Shown here: one piece after another, positions 12,001 through 24,900 of the stretch | Position numbering within the stretch: the first letter of the stretch is position 1 | How the letters are laid out: every line of letters starts with the position of its first letter | DNA from: Crambe crambe | Lineage: Eukaryota > Porifera > Demospongiae > Poecilosclerida > Crambeidae | Assembly (NCBI GenBank): GCA_963924555.1 | Contig: OZ004597.1 | Span: 310,001 to 374,000 of the forward strand | Direction: 5' to 3' | Length of the DNA: 64,000 nucleotides | Notes under the pieces: generated by a model | The model's database searches: none | Told to the model about the DNA's origin: nothing | The model's input: only the letters and a program-made list of their open reading frames with translations | Translations under genes and position numbers: made by a program

Positions 12001-12326
12001 CCCTCTGCCCAACTCACCTTTCTGCATCATTAAAGAGAACATGGCACTGCAAGGAAGGGGGAAAACATTACTTCTTGCAGAATGCACACTTAAGATTTTG
12101 TACCATCTCCTGCCAAATGCCCAATATGGTCAATTTGGGTTGATCTTTCTTCTCTTGTTCAGATGCTAGAACCTGTATCGCATCATGATATGCGATATCA
12201 GAGCATGCATACCTTGTCATACACACCTACCTTTGTCATGGAGGCCACTAGTGCTTCAGCTGAAGTACGCTGTGCCTGGAAGTAAGTTGAAGGTGCACAC
12301 CGGAATTCACTCCACAAGTTCTCCAT
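6092..12326 (-). CDS. AP5B1: AP-5 complex subunit beta-1
   Basis: Large subunit of the AP-5 adaptor complex, which acts with SPG11/SPG15 on late endosomes and lysosomes. Read on the minus strand over many short exons. The N-terminal exon starts MENLWSEFRCAPSTYF at 12326. An exon near 9060-9160 has DIQDRARFYHQLMLTVSGDKL, matching the (D)xxRARFYYxLL signature of AP5B1. The region at 6980-7320 gives HFDSVEVYVPFLSF, KLITLTFYPKDPVPAKFELR and GLTYSTMLSPVTVSFTDFFLPLP, corresponding to the appendage-like region. The C-terminus is VNVAVATDNWRLLPLVNTFL, matching the family end (V-x-RTD-W-x-LPL). The stop is TAA at 6092-6094. I did not resolve every exon in 9.2-12.3 kb. The spacing allows roughly 800-900 residues, as in other animals. 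An intron between about 7320 and 8630 encloses the plus-strand four-TM gene. An upstream untranslated exon is possible, because an acceptor-like TTGCAG precedes the ATG. Confidence 0.87.
7731..8480 (+). CDS. Four-transmembrane (MARVEL/tetraspan-like) protein nested in AP5B1 intron
   Basis: Four exons (7731-7847, 7915-8127, 8180-8290, 8352-8480) with consensus GT-AG junctions, all in frame, encode about 190 residues. Hydrophobic segments: TM1 about IVEISLRVTAIVLAIPILIS, TM2 NLLIFVPLVVMVIQGVGIAG, TM3 IIVNAVISILLLIGGAITAW, TM4 FSFLLMLDLIGLIVWMSLFL. Both termini are polar (MENSARSETVSAM and RFKWNNKVVQHSM...EESFQ) and likely cytoplasmic. Topology and length fit the MARVEL/CASP-like four-TM class found in membrane-apposition and vesicle proteins, but no diagnostic motif lets me name it. 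It lies antisense inside an intron of AP5B1. Splice junctions read only on the plus strand and the clean stop make it a real gene rather than a shadow. The ATG at 7767 in the same frame is an alternative start. Confidence 0.75.
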
Positions 12327-12481
12327 CTTCTTCCTGCAATCTATAGGCAATCACTCTAACTCAGCATGCATGCTGCAACACACACGGTACCCGGACCCGC
12401 GTACCCGGTACCCACTAGCTCGCGTAGTCGACCCTTTACCATTACTTCCTTTAAAAATGCTGACGAAGCAATTCTAAATGA

Positions 12482-12490
12482 GCATGCGCA
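12482..12490. promoter_or_regulatory. NRF1-like site between AP5B1 and RBM26/27
   Basis: GCATGCGCA within GAGCATGCGCAGG lies in the 440-bp divergent intergenic region between the AP5B1 start (12326, minus) and the RBM26/27 start (12766, plus). This position fits a shared bidirectional promoter element. Confidence 0.5.
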
Positions 12491-12765
12491 GGCAGAATAT
12501 CTATGCCCCACCTCCCCCGGATAACAGCATCGGATTTTAATAACGCACGTTGTATGTATCAGTACATGTGGGTCAAGTTGGATTACTTTCTTCCTCAAGT
12601 TTGTTACAGAAATCTCTACTCTGGGAATTATTCTCAGCCCTTTAGGTGCGTTTTAAACAGATTACTTTCCCCCATTAACGTGGAAAGAAGTTACGAAAAT
12701 CACCATTGTTTTATTTGTGGTGAGCATTAAATAGAATAATTCGAAAACTAGGTACACTCTCTGCA

Positions 12766-13029
12766 ATGCAAATCAAGGATGTGGATAAGCTGAAAGCGTG
12801 GCTTCTTAAGAAACTGGAACCTCTGTAAGTAGCTGTATAGATCCAACAGCAGTTAATAGATAGCTCTGTAGCAAGGTTTTTCCATTGACGTCCTTAAATC
12901 ATGCATGCAGGTGTGATGCTGACCCTGCTGCTTTAGCTAAGTATGTGGTGGCTCTCTTGCGGAAGGAAAAGCCCAAATCTGCCCTCAAGGACCTCTGTAT
13001 AGACCAATTGGAAGTCTTCCTTGCAAAAG

Positions 13030-13085
<56 letters not shown>

Positions 13086-16000
13086 CAATATTTCATATTC
13101 ATTAGAAACAACTTCTTTTGTGGATAAATTATTTCGTTGTCTTGAGAGTGAATCGTACATGAAGGGAGAAGATCCTCCCCCTTCCCCTCCTCCTCCTGCC
13201 CAGTCCCAGCCCCCACCTATTTCCACTGTTCCTCTCTCTGTGTCTACTGCTGGTGTCAAGTCAGCTGATAGGCTGCAGCAGCAGCAGCAACAACGAAGTG
13301 ACAGTATATCGTCTTCAGGTACCTCCAGACCAGACTTCTCTGAGAGACAACAATCTGAAACTGACAACAGGCACAAGGAGGTTAGATCATTAAATTTTAA
13401 TAACAGGGCTTCCCCTGATGATAGCCCTAATAGCTGACTCTCTCCCCCCTTGTAATGGTTAATGAAGTAATAATGGTTTTGTGTAAAGGTCGATGATGAT
13501 GATCGTGACTTTAGAAGATCAAAGAAGCACGACTCTGATCTTTCTGGTTCTGGTAGTGGGGGAGTGGGGAGGAAGATTGTTGCTCCAATAGGAGGAAGTG
13601 GAGCTGGTGGACGAGTTGGTCTGGGGAAGAAGAGAAACCTGAACCCAGTTCTGGATGGAGGCATCAGGTACTGGAATTGGGAGTATAATTTACTAGTGTG
13701 TGGCCATGATGATATTTGAATGACTTGCCCTCAATGACTTGATGATTAGCAGTCTATTGTCTGAGTCACTATAAAGTGGACCATTTCTCCATTATTCTCT
13801 TGACCTTCTATAGCTCTCTATAGAAGTTCTGTGTGCTGGATACAGTGACTGTATTGTTCAGGCCACTGCACAGTACTAGTGTGTGGCCACTGTCTCATGG
13901 GATAGTATCATATGGAAGTATAATGACTAGCATTTTTGTTTATAATGTTCAGTAAACGTCGGGTGGTGATTGATCTGAGTCGTGGCTTGGACTCATCTGA
14001 TGCATATCATCGTCCCCCTCCCGGAGTCAACTCTGCCACGATGGGAAGTGGGCGTCGTCCTGTGAGGGAGAGGCTTGGACCCAGACCGGACGATAGCAGG
14101 AGGTAAGTACTAGGACTGGTAGTAGTAGTTGTGGAGTGATGACTCATGTGTGTTTAGTGATCGTGGGCGACGGAGTCGTAGGAGCAGTCATAGCAGCAGC
14201 AGTAACAGTAGCAACAGCAGTAGCTCGAGTTCTGACAGTGACTCGGGCTCCAGTACAGGAAGCAGCAACAAGAGAAGGCCAGGCAGAAAGAGACGGAAGA
14301 CAGCTGGCAGCAGTGGAGCAGGAGGAGGAGGGACTGGAAATGAAGGGAAGAAGAAACAGCGATGCAAGGACTATGACAGTGAGTGTGTGAGATTGATATT
14401 TCCTGTTGTTTTGTCTTCGACTAGTGCAAATAAGCAAATTGAAGAGAGAGAGAGAGAGAGAGAGAGAACAACAACAACACAGGTTTACTGTTTTACGGTG
14501 ATCTTGACCGTCTCTCTGTAGAGAAGGGGTTTTGCATTCTGGGTGAGAATTGCCCATATGACCACGGATTGGCTCCACTGGTGATTGGTGGTGGGATGAA
14601 CCCCTATGGACATCCGTCCTCTGGAATGCCACCAGTACCCATTGGTGTCCCTACCCTCCCTCCTCCTCAAGGTCAGCCATTTTAAAATGTGGTGGGCATT
14701 GCCATAAACAATACTTTAATACTTTTTCCCCCTGCTCAATTATTATCACAGAATTGCTTGTGCCTTCACTCATTCCACCAACTATCTCTGGTAGGATCTC
14801 TCCCCCTAGTAAGCCTTGTGTCATCACTGTTGTCACGTCACTCGCTAATAACTATAATCATATCCCTTCAAGGTTCTTCAAAATCCGAGACATATAACCC
14901 TGAAGACCCAGGCCTAAGCTCTACCACATCATCTAGATTCATCCCAACTCATATTGCCCCTCCTCCTCCCCCGCTGCCTCTTTCAATGAGACCTCTCTTC
15001 CCCCCTCCACATATGGCCGGTGTGTTCATCCTAAACAAAGAACTTCTACTTCCCATTTTAATTCTTCCTTGTATTGTATAATATAGGTCTTATGCCTCGT
15101 CATGGTCCTCCTCACCTCCCTCCCTTTCCCCCTCACCATCCCTTCCCGCCCTCAAACATGCTCCCTCCTAACCATTTCCCTCCTCACATGAGACCCCGTC
15201 CACCTCTTGGAACTGGGCGTGGTCCACTCAAGCCATCAGATGCTCTAATCGTCAGGAAAATTCCCAAAGATCAAAACACCATTACTAAATTAAGCAGTCA
15301 TTTCGAGAAATTTGGAACCATTGTGAACTTGAAAGTAAGATTCAGTGTTTGGTTGTGTCCTAATTAGAGGAATATCCTCTTTTCCGAGGTCTATCATTGA
15401 GATGTGATGGTCTTGTGCACTGTAGGTTCGCTATGAAGGAGATTTGGAAGGTGCCCTGGTCCAGTTCTCATCTCCAGCAGAAGCAAAGAAAGCTCATGAT
15501 AGTGCTGAAGCAGTTTTGAACAATCGTTTCATCAAAGTCTACTACCTCCGCAAGGAAGAAATGGGGCCACCTCCTATGCTGAGTGAATTCTCTTTAGAAG
15601 TGAGTAAATTGAGGTTTTGGCTCTTAAGTTGATGGAGTTTTGCCTGTTGTGTTTTGTACTGACTGATTGTCATATTTGTGTAGGCTCCAGTAGCTGTGGC
15701 TGTGTCTTCCATCTGCTCCGAGTCCTCCACCAGAATGTCACCAATACTCTCCACTGTTTCATCCAGTGAACCACTCCCTTCCATCCAGCCTACCCCTGAC
15801 AGCAGTGGAGGCCTGACAGCTGAGGTGGAGCAGCAGCTCAAATGGGAGGGTTCTCCCTTGCCCAACCATGATGCTACTACCGACAAAAAGGTTTGTGCAT
15901 AGTGTTTAATGTACGAGTTGCATTAGCTGGTCCTTAAGAATCTCTTGAAGATGTGGTTTTATTGGATGAAACAGATTAGAGAAGCAAGATCTGTGAGACC

Positions 16001-17365
16001 AGCTCCACTCTCTAAACCTGCATCTTTTCATCAAACAGCAACCACCACAATTTCCCCCATCAACTCGACTGCTGGTTCACAACCCCACCCCCATCCCTCC
16101 ACACAGCAGAAGCATCATCACCAAAAAAGATCAACAGAAGCTGCAAAGAAGAACTTGGAGCTCCAGAAGAAAACACAAGTATTGCTCCAGAAGCAAATAG
16201 AACAGCAAAAGGTTTGTAGTCTTAGTGTAAACATTCCTGTGATTTTTGCTGCATAATATTTTCATGTATAATTCAATTGCAGCTGCTCATTTCTAAGCTT
16301 GAGAAAACTGGAAAACATCTTTCAGTGGAAGAGAAAAACACCATCATGAAAGTGAGTTGTGTAGGTGTTCCAAGAGTGACCGTGGCTGACCTTGTAATAT
16401 TGCTTCTTCCAGAGCCTAAAGACCCTGTCCGCCAACATTTCCAAACTGACTGAAGCTGCCAATAAAGCAGTACTGAGTCAGAAGCAGGAGCAGCAGAAAG
16501 AGGACCTGACCAGTAAACAGCAGCCACATCATCCAGTTCAGAAAGCCGGTCTCAAGGAGAAAGCAGAAGCTCTGAGGAAGGAGGTGAACTAGCAGTGTCT
16601 TGTGAGAAAAGCTCTATATATATATAACATGCAGGCACACAAACTTGGCCTCCTGTCCTCTCCCTCACAACCTCTCCCCACGTCTGGGAAAGGGCGGGGC
16701 CAGAAGAACCCATCTGATCTCAGAAATAAGGTGAAGAGCAAACCCCGGCAGCTTCTGGTGATTGGTGCCAAGGACAGGGACCAACTCACAACTTACTTTG
16801 AGGTATGTGTGTTATATACTATAGAGATTCTGCATGGCAACTACATCTTTTCAATGTGCAGTCTTTTGGAGGATTAGATGCTGTAGAAGTGGATCCCACC
16901 AATGGAAGCAATCTCATCTTCACCTTCAGAAACAGCTCCAGTGCAAACCAGGTATGGAAGCAGGCCATTTCCCCCATGGAATGTGTACTTATAGCCTCAC
17001 CATTTCAGGTTGTGAAGAGCAGTTCAACATTCCAAGGGAAGCCATTGATCATGAAGTGGTACACTCCTAAAGCACGACAGTCTTCCCTTGCTCCCACCGT
17101 CACATCTTCTGTGTCACCACTGTCATACCTTCAGAACAGCAAGGGACACACCCCCATGCCAGCTGTGGAGCGACAGGAAAGCGAGGTGAGAACCATGCAA
17201 TGCAGTCAAATCCTCAAAAAGATGAACTTCAACTGAAAACTGTTATACCATTCACAGCCTCCACCTACCACACCCACTTTGATGAAATTGGACCCCCAAG
17301 AACTCCATTTGGTGGAAGACAGTGCAAGTGAGGATGAAGGAGAGGAGAGGTCCTGGCGTCGCTGA
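12766..17365 (+). CDS. RBM26: RNA-binding protein 26/27 (PWI-like, CCCH zinc finger, RRM)
   Basis: Nuclear RNA-binding protein of the RBM26/RBM27 family, linked to the PAXT/exosome RNA-decay connection in mammals. The N-terminal PWI-like domain begins MQIKDVDKLKAWLLKKLEP and continues CDADPAALAKYVVALL and TSFVDKLFRCLE. An Arg/Ser-rich stretch follows at about 14.15-14.35 kb, then a CCCH finger across an exon junction (CKDYD, then GFCILGENCPYDHG). Next come a Pro-rich part (14.6-15.2 kb) and an RRM (ALIVRKIPKDQNTITKLSSH...KFGTIVNLK; EAVLNNRFIKVYY). A coiled-coil segment (KKTQVLLQKQIEQQK, LLISKLEKTG) leads to a C-terminal degenerate RRM. The protein ends in acidic residues plus RSWRR, the family hallmark. 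The stop TGA at 17363-17365 is convergent with WEE1. I cannot tell RBM26 from RBM27; an invertebrate would be expected to have one ancestor of both. Confidence 0.93.
13030..13105 (+). repeat. (TC)n microsatellite filling most of an RBM26/27 intron
   Basis: The run TTCTCTCT... spans about 13031-13077 and starts at base +2 of this 76-bp intron. The exon ends AAAAG and the intron begins GTTCTC, with the acceptor ATTAG at 13105. The downstream exon restores frame (K-E-T-T-S-F-V-D-K-L-F). Confidence 0.85.
14442..14467 (+). repeat. (GA)n microsatellite in RBM26/27 intron
   Basis: Run of GAGAGA... within the intron between the two CCCH half-finger exons, followed by ACAACAACAAC. Confidence 0.85.
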
Positions 17366-17705
17366 TGACAGGGGTTCTCCCACAGTATAAGTATTGGCAC
17401 AGCCTGTTATCTTCTGCTACAATGTGACATTCTCTTTCATTCCAATTTCTTTGCTGTCATTACTAGACTCTTACAAGCTGTGTCCTAACCATACATGAAT
17501 CTCCTGTGGGAGATGCACTTCTAATTGTACTCTTATATGAATCAATTCACGAGTGTGAGGCTTAAAAGTCTTGCACAATTATTAAAAGAAAAAATTTCCC
17601 CCTCGATAATTGTAAGGTTGTTTTTTTTTATTTAGAGGCAAAAAATTTTTTTAATGGTTTTATGATTGAATAGTGTTACCATGTAGCCAAAAAGAGAGAA
17701 AATTT

Positions 17706-20484
17706 TCAAGCAATGCTCATGCTTCTGTTCAGCTTGGGTCCATTCAACAAGCGCTTTTCATTAGCAGTAACTGAACTTTCTTGACGAGCCACTTGCAACT
17801 CACTATATTGGAAGCAATGATTACCCCACAATGCTTACTATTCAAAGCACTACCTCACCGTTGCAAGATTTCATTTTTGAATTTTTCTTCATTGAGTTCT
17901 TTACAGAGTTGAGCCTTAGACTTCAATGTTGATGGACAGATAAAAGATAAAAGCTGTACTGTTGATGGCCTCTTTGTTGGATCAGCATGAATCATAACCT
18001 ATTGGGGAAAATGATCTACATGACCTTTGTACTCTGTAAATGTACCTGTAATAAGTGATTGAATGCTGTTGAGCATAATTGCAGAGTTGGCAGGTGACCA
18101 TCCCTAGGGAAAAATATGGACTGTCGATCACATGCACTGATCTACATTAAGTAACATACCTGATTCTCTGCCAATCACTCCCATTCTTTGGTAGCTCAAC
18201 AGCACTTCCCTGCAGTTCACATAAAGCACTCATGTACTATCATACCTGGCACAGCTAGAAATAAGACAATTGGTCGGTCCAAGAAATGGTTGGAAAATGA
18301 CCAGTGAGTGACCAGCTCTGACTTGGTCCCACTTACAGCATGAAAAACAGTCAAACCCAATGCAAATACATCACACTTGGGCAGATGAGAGTAATTCTAG
18401 AAAGAGAATAAATAAAGAATCAATTTGTAGCCACAATCTACTCCTTTTACTAACTTACATCCTGGAGGATTTCCCGAGGTAAGTATCTGCAGTCCCCTTC
18501 CTCCACATGAGGGTCAGAAATGGACGTAACATGACCCATATCACCTGTTCAAGGTTCATTGTTGAATGAAGGGGCCACACCCTTTAGTATGTTTCCTATA
18601 TTATACCTTACCTATTTTATACACACACTGTTGCTGATCCATGGCGACGTCGGGATCCTCAGATATGGCCTCCATGCAGACAGGAGTAGTAGGTAGGGAA
18701 GGATCATGGACACTTGATATAAAGATGTTTTCAGGCTTGATATCCATGTGAACCAAACCCATTGAGTGAATGTATTGCAGACCCTAATTCATTTAGTTGT
18801 CAGCAAGTCATTAGGAAGTCATTAGGGATACATTTTAAGGGGTAACTACTCACTGATGATACATGCTTTAGGATTCGCTTGAGTTCCACCTCCCCAAACA
18901 TCTTTCCCTCGTACCTGTTGGCACTGACCCGCTGTGACAGATTCCCACCTACAAGAACAAGCAAGTCAGCATGTAACTTTCTCCATCCACACTGAGGAAA
19001 GCATACCCACCATCACAATATTCATTCTGTATGAGCATATGGTTATTCTCTGCCCATGCTGAGTAGTATCGGACAAGGTGAGGGTGAGAGCCAAGAACTG
19101 CATGAGCACACACTTCTCGGAGGGCAGCAGCTCTATATCAAGTCCAAAATAAAAGTATCATGATACTGCATTAGTTGTCAATACTGACTCCGTTGCTCCA
19201 GATACTGGATGATGGGATCTCTTGAGGGCATATATACAGCCTTCCATCCGATTGGTGCACTTGTACACGGAGCCAAAGGAGCCAGATCCAATCAGACACA
19301 ATTCTTTGAAGTCTTGCTTGTAGCGTGACTCATAGCTCTCGCATATTGCCAGTCTCTGAAAGCAAAATTTGAGGTTAGGACCAAATCCTGATACTGAAAA
19401 CTGTTGATCAATGTCCAATGTGCCCATATTAGGCATTATTAACATAAAACTGCATTCAGTGCACAAATTGCTCTCATTACATCCATGTATGGGAATATGA
19501 TCAAACCACAACTATTGATCTTTCTGTTCTCACCTTCTGTGGTTTCATTCTGCTGTTTGGTGGGGCATTTTCGTCTTCTTGAGTCCTATTCTGGAGTCCA
19601 GGGGGAGTGAAAGGGTTAATGTTGGTGCCACGTGATAGGTTTCTAACAAACTCAGGCCCTGAACGAGTCACACGTCGTTTAACTCTAAAAACAATTCGGA
19701 TTAATAACGGTTAAAGGATATTTCCTTTCCCTCTTCTTTATAAATACACTTGCCTGCTGTATGCCTCCTTTGCATGCTGGGTTTGAATGTCACTGGAGTT
19801 AGAAGCCATTTGCAGTCCTGAGCTTCTAGCAATACTAAGAGGCGTTCGAGGGTAGTCCAAAAGCTGAAGTCTCTCCAATCGAGGAGGGGAGGTTATCATA
19901 ATATCACTTTTCCCCATTTCACTGCTGTAGTCCATTTCATTCAGGGCAGTGAGACTGTCACAACTAGAGTCAAGGAAAAGTCGTGGAGAGATGGTTTGGG
20001 AAGGGCGTGTGGGAGATTGAAAGCTGGCTGGGAACTTGTCAGGTGTGACAGGGGATGATGGTGAAAAGAGACGCTGTTTCTTGAGGCAAGGTGGAGGAGT
20101 TTCCACACCAGAAACTGCCAAACATTTAGATGGTGAGGGGTTGGGTGTGATGAAAATAGCATTTGATTTCTGCACAAAAGGATATTGTAATACACTTCAC
20201 TGCAGAAATAGCACTAGCTATTCACTCACCTGAGATGGAGAACGCTGCTGAGGAGAAATGCCATCAAATGAGTCAGTGTGGTTTGTCTCACTCATGTAGC
20301 TGGAGTCATGACTAAAGTATTCAGAGGTTGCACTCACTTGGTTGAGGTCATTATCGCTCTCTCCACCTTCAAAGTCGAACAACTTCTTCCTTATACCTTC
20401 CTCCGGTGTAGACGGATGAAATTTCCATTTGTTTCGCAGAGAAACGCCACTCATGGGAGTGCTAGGCACCGGAGAAGACTCCAT
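17706..20484 (-). CDS. WEE1: WEE1 tyrosine kinase (CDK1 inhibitory kinase)
   Basis: Nuclear mitotic-inhibitor kinase that phosphorylates Tyr15 of CDK1. The N-terminal regulatory half is Ser/Thr-Pro rich ([36 protein letters not shown]), suitable for CDK phosphorylation. The kinase domain, spread over about eight exons, shows the glycine loop [10 protein letters not shown], catalytic Lys in [37 protein letters not shown], catalytic loop [18 protein letters not shown], and Wee1-specific DMGHVT in place of DFG. It continues [16 protein letters not shown] and [15 protein letters not shown]. The C-terminal tail ([33 protein letters not shown]) matches vertebrate WEE1 rather than PKMYT1, which would carry a membrane segment instead. 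Start [13 protein letters not shown] at 20484; stop TGA at 17706-17708. Confidence 0.96.
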
Positions 20485-20612
20485 TTGATTTTTGGTTGCA
20501 ACGTTTGCGTTTTCCCGCCTTTTTTTCTAGGGAGCGCGCCCCTGAATTTTAATTTTTAATTAATTGAACTACATAATTATTATCTATAATAGAACTAGCT
20601 ACAAGAGAAACC

Positions 20613-21120
<508 letters not shown>

Positions 21121-21383
21121 TAGAACTACTATACTTACAGGAAATAGTGTATTTAGTTGTACTTGTAGTTCTTATAGCAGATTAAATTCATGATTGGTTT
21201 AGCAGAATTCATGATTTCTGAAAAATTTATTGTGTTTTTCCAATGAAAAGCTGTAGCATAATTTATTATTATATTCAGATGGGAAAAACATGTTTTTCTA
21301 AGAAGGATTACAGCAACATAATAAATAACTACTAGCTAGTCAAGCAGCTACTCATAGGCTATTGGACTAACTGAGGTATCATT

Positions 21384-21779
<396 letters not shown>

Positions 21780-21951
21780 AAATAGCTAGCTTTCTTTTTT
21801 TTCTTTTTCTTTTTTTGTTAGCTGGAACACCCATTTTAGCTAGTTTTAAACAAGGCAATGAATCTTGTTACCTATGATTATCACTTGTAGCCCCACCCAC
21901 TCTAGGCAAATTACTATGCCAACAGTTAGTTAGCTAGTAAACTGATGAAAA

Positions 21952-24900
21952 ATGTCTAGTTCTACTCCAGGAAGAAAAACACCCTGTGGTCAGTGATCAT
22001 ATACTATAAGTTACCAACTCATGGATGTCATGAACTTCAATAGATAACCACCCATATCAAGATTACACCTGGATTCAGCTTCATGAAGTTGTTGTGGACA
22101 GAGTAAGAGATGAGTCTTCCTTTAAGCCCTAAACTTTATCTGACTGACCAATCATTGATAATAATTATAAAGGAATATCAGTTGGAAAGTGCCAGGGATG
22201 AATTGCAAAAATTCTCGATTTGTGAATCTGAGAGCAAAAGAAAGGATGAAGTAATCTCAGCCCTGAGGAAAGAGATAGCAGAATACAAAAAGTGTACTCA
22301 GAGTAGAGATATCAGGTAGGTGATTGCAACAGGAGATTGAGAGAATTCAACTGTAGCCCTATACTACCTGATACAGATATGCATCAGTAGAGGAACATTT
22401 ATCAGCCTCTGAGTCACACCTCCAAGAGAGAATCAAAGAAGTGAAAGAGTTGCAGTCGGAGGTGCTAAAATACAGCAATTTCTCTTGATTGACACAAGTA
22501 ACTAGCTAGTGGGATTATCATGTTTACAGATGGAGAGTATGCAAAGAAAGTTGAAAAGCCATTCATCCAAGTCTGCTGCAGTGCAAAAGGAAGTGTCGAA
22601 GTTGTCAGAAATGAATGCTCAACAGGAGGAGGAGATGAAGAACCTCAAAAAACAGCAAAAAATCGATATGGAGAGCATTGCCGCACTCAGAAAAGAGCTT
22701 ACTGAAAAGAAGAGCTGCACTGGCTCATTGCAAGAAAGGGTATTTACCTATCACAAGTAGCCATGATTATATTGATGAGGTTTTATAATTATTATAGCTC
22801 AAAAAAATGCAAATAATCAATCAAGAACTGCAAAAGGTGAGTTGGTGTGAAGCATATTTAAGTTTGGGGTCTAAATCTCTTATTTCTTTCATGCAGAGAC
22901 TGGAAGTTGAACAAGCTGAGCAAGAAAGACTGGTTACCAATGAACGACAGTTAAAAGCAGAAATATCCAAGTTAAAGAATCTAACTTCAAGTAGTCAATT
23001 GGTAAGCACATGCAGACATGATTGTTAGTTGCTACAAAACTTGTGTCATTACAGCTGCAGGCCAAACACGACTTCACTGAACAAGAACTGGCCAAAGCAA
23101 AAGGCAAGGAGAATGCAATGGCAGCAGAAATTGGGAGACTGGAATCAGAGGTGAATTATTCCATACTTTCATGCTTATGGCTCACATTTCTTTGAATTCA
23201 CCTCATGTAGCTCTCTGAATTATGTGGCCATCTTTTAGCTTGTGTTCAAGTGCCCGCAACTGAACATAACATCACTGCACAGGCTGTCCTTCATGCTGTG
23301 ACACAAGTTGCCGATGACTACTTTAAAGTCAAGGACATCCTTTCCTCCACTGAGCAAGACTTGGAAGAAGTGAGTCTGTCACTGACTCCACCGCTATTGA
23401 GAGGCCTAATGAATTGTTTGTGTATGTATGCAGTCTGAGGAGAACCAGTCTGCTTTGAATGATGTTATCTTAAGCTTGTGTCAATGCTGGAAAGAATTTC
23501 AGGTACCTAAACGTACAGTACTGGTCGGTATCATAATACAGAGTTCCATGGATGCAATGTCAGGGTGGAGTGAAGGGAAGTGTACTGGATTCCCTTGGGC
23601 TCTTAGCAACAAGTCTCCAGAAACTGGACTCAGAAGATGATAATTTTAAAGAATTCCTTGTAAGTTAATAATACTAATCTTTGGTAGTGAGAGGTATAAT
23701 TATGTATACTATTCAGGATTTACTGAGAGAAACTATTTGCACTCTTCACTCTCTAGAAGAACAAAATCATGCAAAGTTGCACCATATGGAAAAACACATC
23801 AAAGATTGCTACAAAAGTCTTGAGGGACTCGAAGGTACGTTTGATTTACATTCCCAAAGGTGCATAGGTATCTATATTCACTCAAATATAGCGGAGGAAG
23901 ATGTAGTTGCCATGATTACGAATATGACAGATCTACTTAAATCTTCTACACTACAAATTTCAAAACTTAATGAACGGTAAAAGAGTAAAAGAATAAAAAT
24001 CATGAGGGGGTTAGGTATCGTTGTAACCCCCCATTCTGTACTATAGTTTGCTTGAAACTGGATTGGAACACAGTGCATCTCTGTCTGGTGCAGTGACTGC
24101 TTTGAGACAAGATGAGCACAAAAGAGTCAATGATGCGATAGAGAAAGTGAGGCTAGAAGAACAGGTAAATCATGGAGAGATGGGTAGTTAGTCTACCTAG
24201 AATATTGCCTCACTTTGATCTGCATGAGTTCATCACTGGCCTTCACAGGAGAGATTGTGCATGGAGGTCAGAAACTTGAAGGAGCAGCATGACATAGAAA
24301 AACAAGAAGCAATTTTGAAGGAACAAGAAATATCCACAGCTCTCAAAACAGAACTAGAATCCATCAAATCAGTAAGATATTGTCACTAATTAATTTTAAA
24401 TGCTACTTTCATTCTATATAACTGTGACAGGCTTGTGAATCTGAAAAGAAAGAAAAAATAGCCCTGGAAGCTGAGCTTATTGAAGCAGAGAAGAAGTTGC
24501 ATGCTGCTGAAATGAACATGTCAGAAGCAATATCTTCAGCTGATAGCCACAAGACAACATTGGAGAGTCAGTTTGCAGAAGAAATGGAAGGACACAAAGT
24601 GAGTGAGAAAATAATGTGTTTGAACGTTTGAACTCTATTCATGGATAATGATCATAGGAACAATCCAAGCAATATGCTCTTACGATAGTAGCACTGGAGG
24701 AGAAGCTGTTAGGAATAATGGAAAGTTGTAAGACATTGCAAACAGAGAACGAGAGTCTCAAGCAACATCTTGATAATGTGGTGACTGCAAACTCAGCAGA
24801 ATTAAAGGGTATAGCAAAGCCCTAATCACTCCGGCTATAGCTAGAGTTGTGATGACAATTACTATACTACTTCAGGAAAAGATGATGAATTTGAAAAGAA

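Noticed and set aside
12933..13664. Long minus-strand frame across the RBM26/27 N-terminal exons
   Set aside because: It reads through a (GA)n microsatellite and two plus-strand exons and introns. The composition is low-complexity, and the plus strand is a clear RBM26/27.
14129..14632. Poly-Ser and poly-Ala/Val frames in both strands
   Set aside because: These are shadows of the Ser/Arg-rich exon of RBM26/27 and the adjacent (GA)n repeat.
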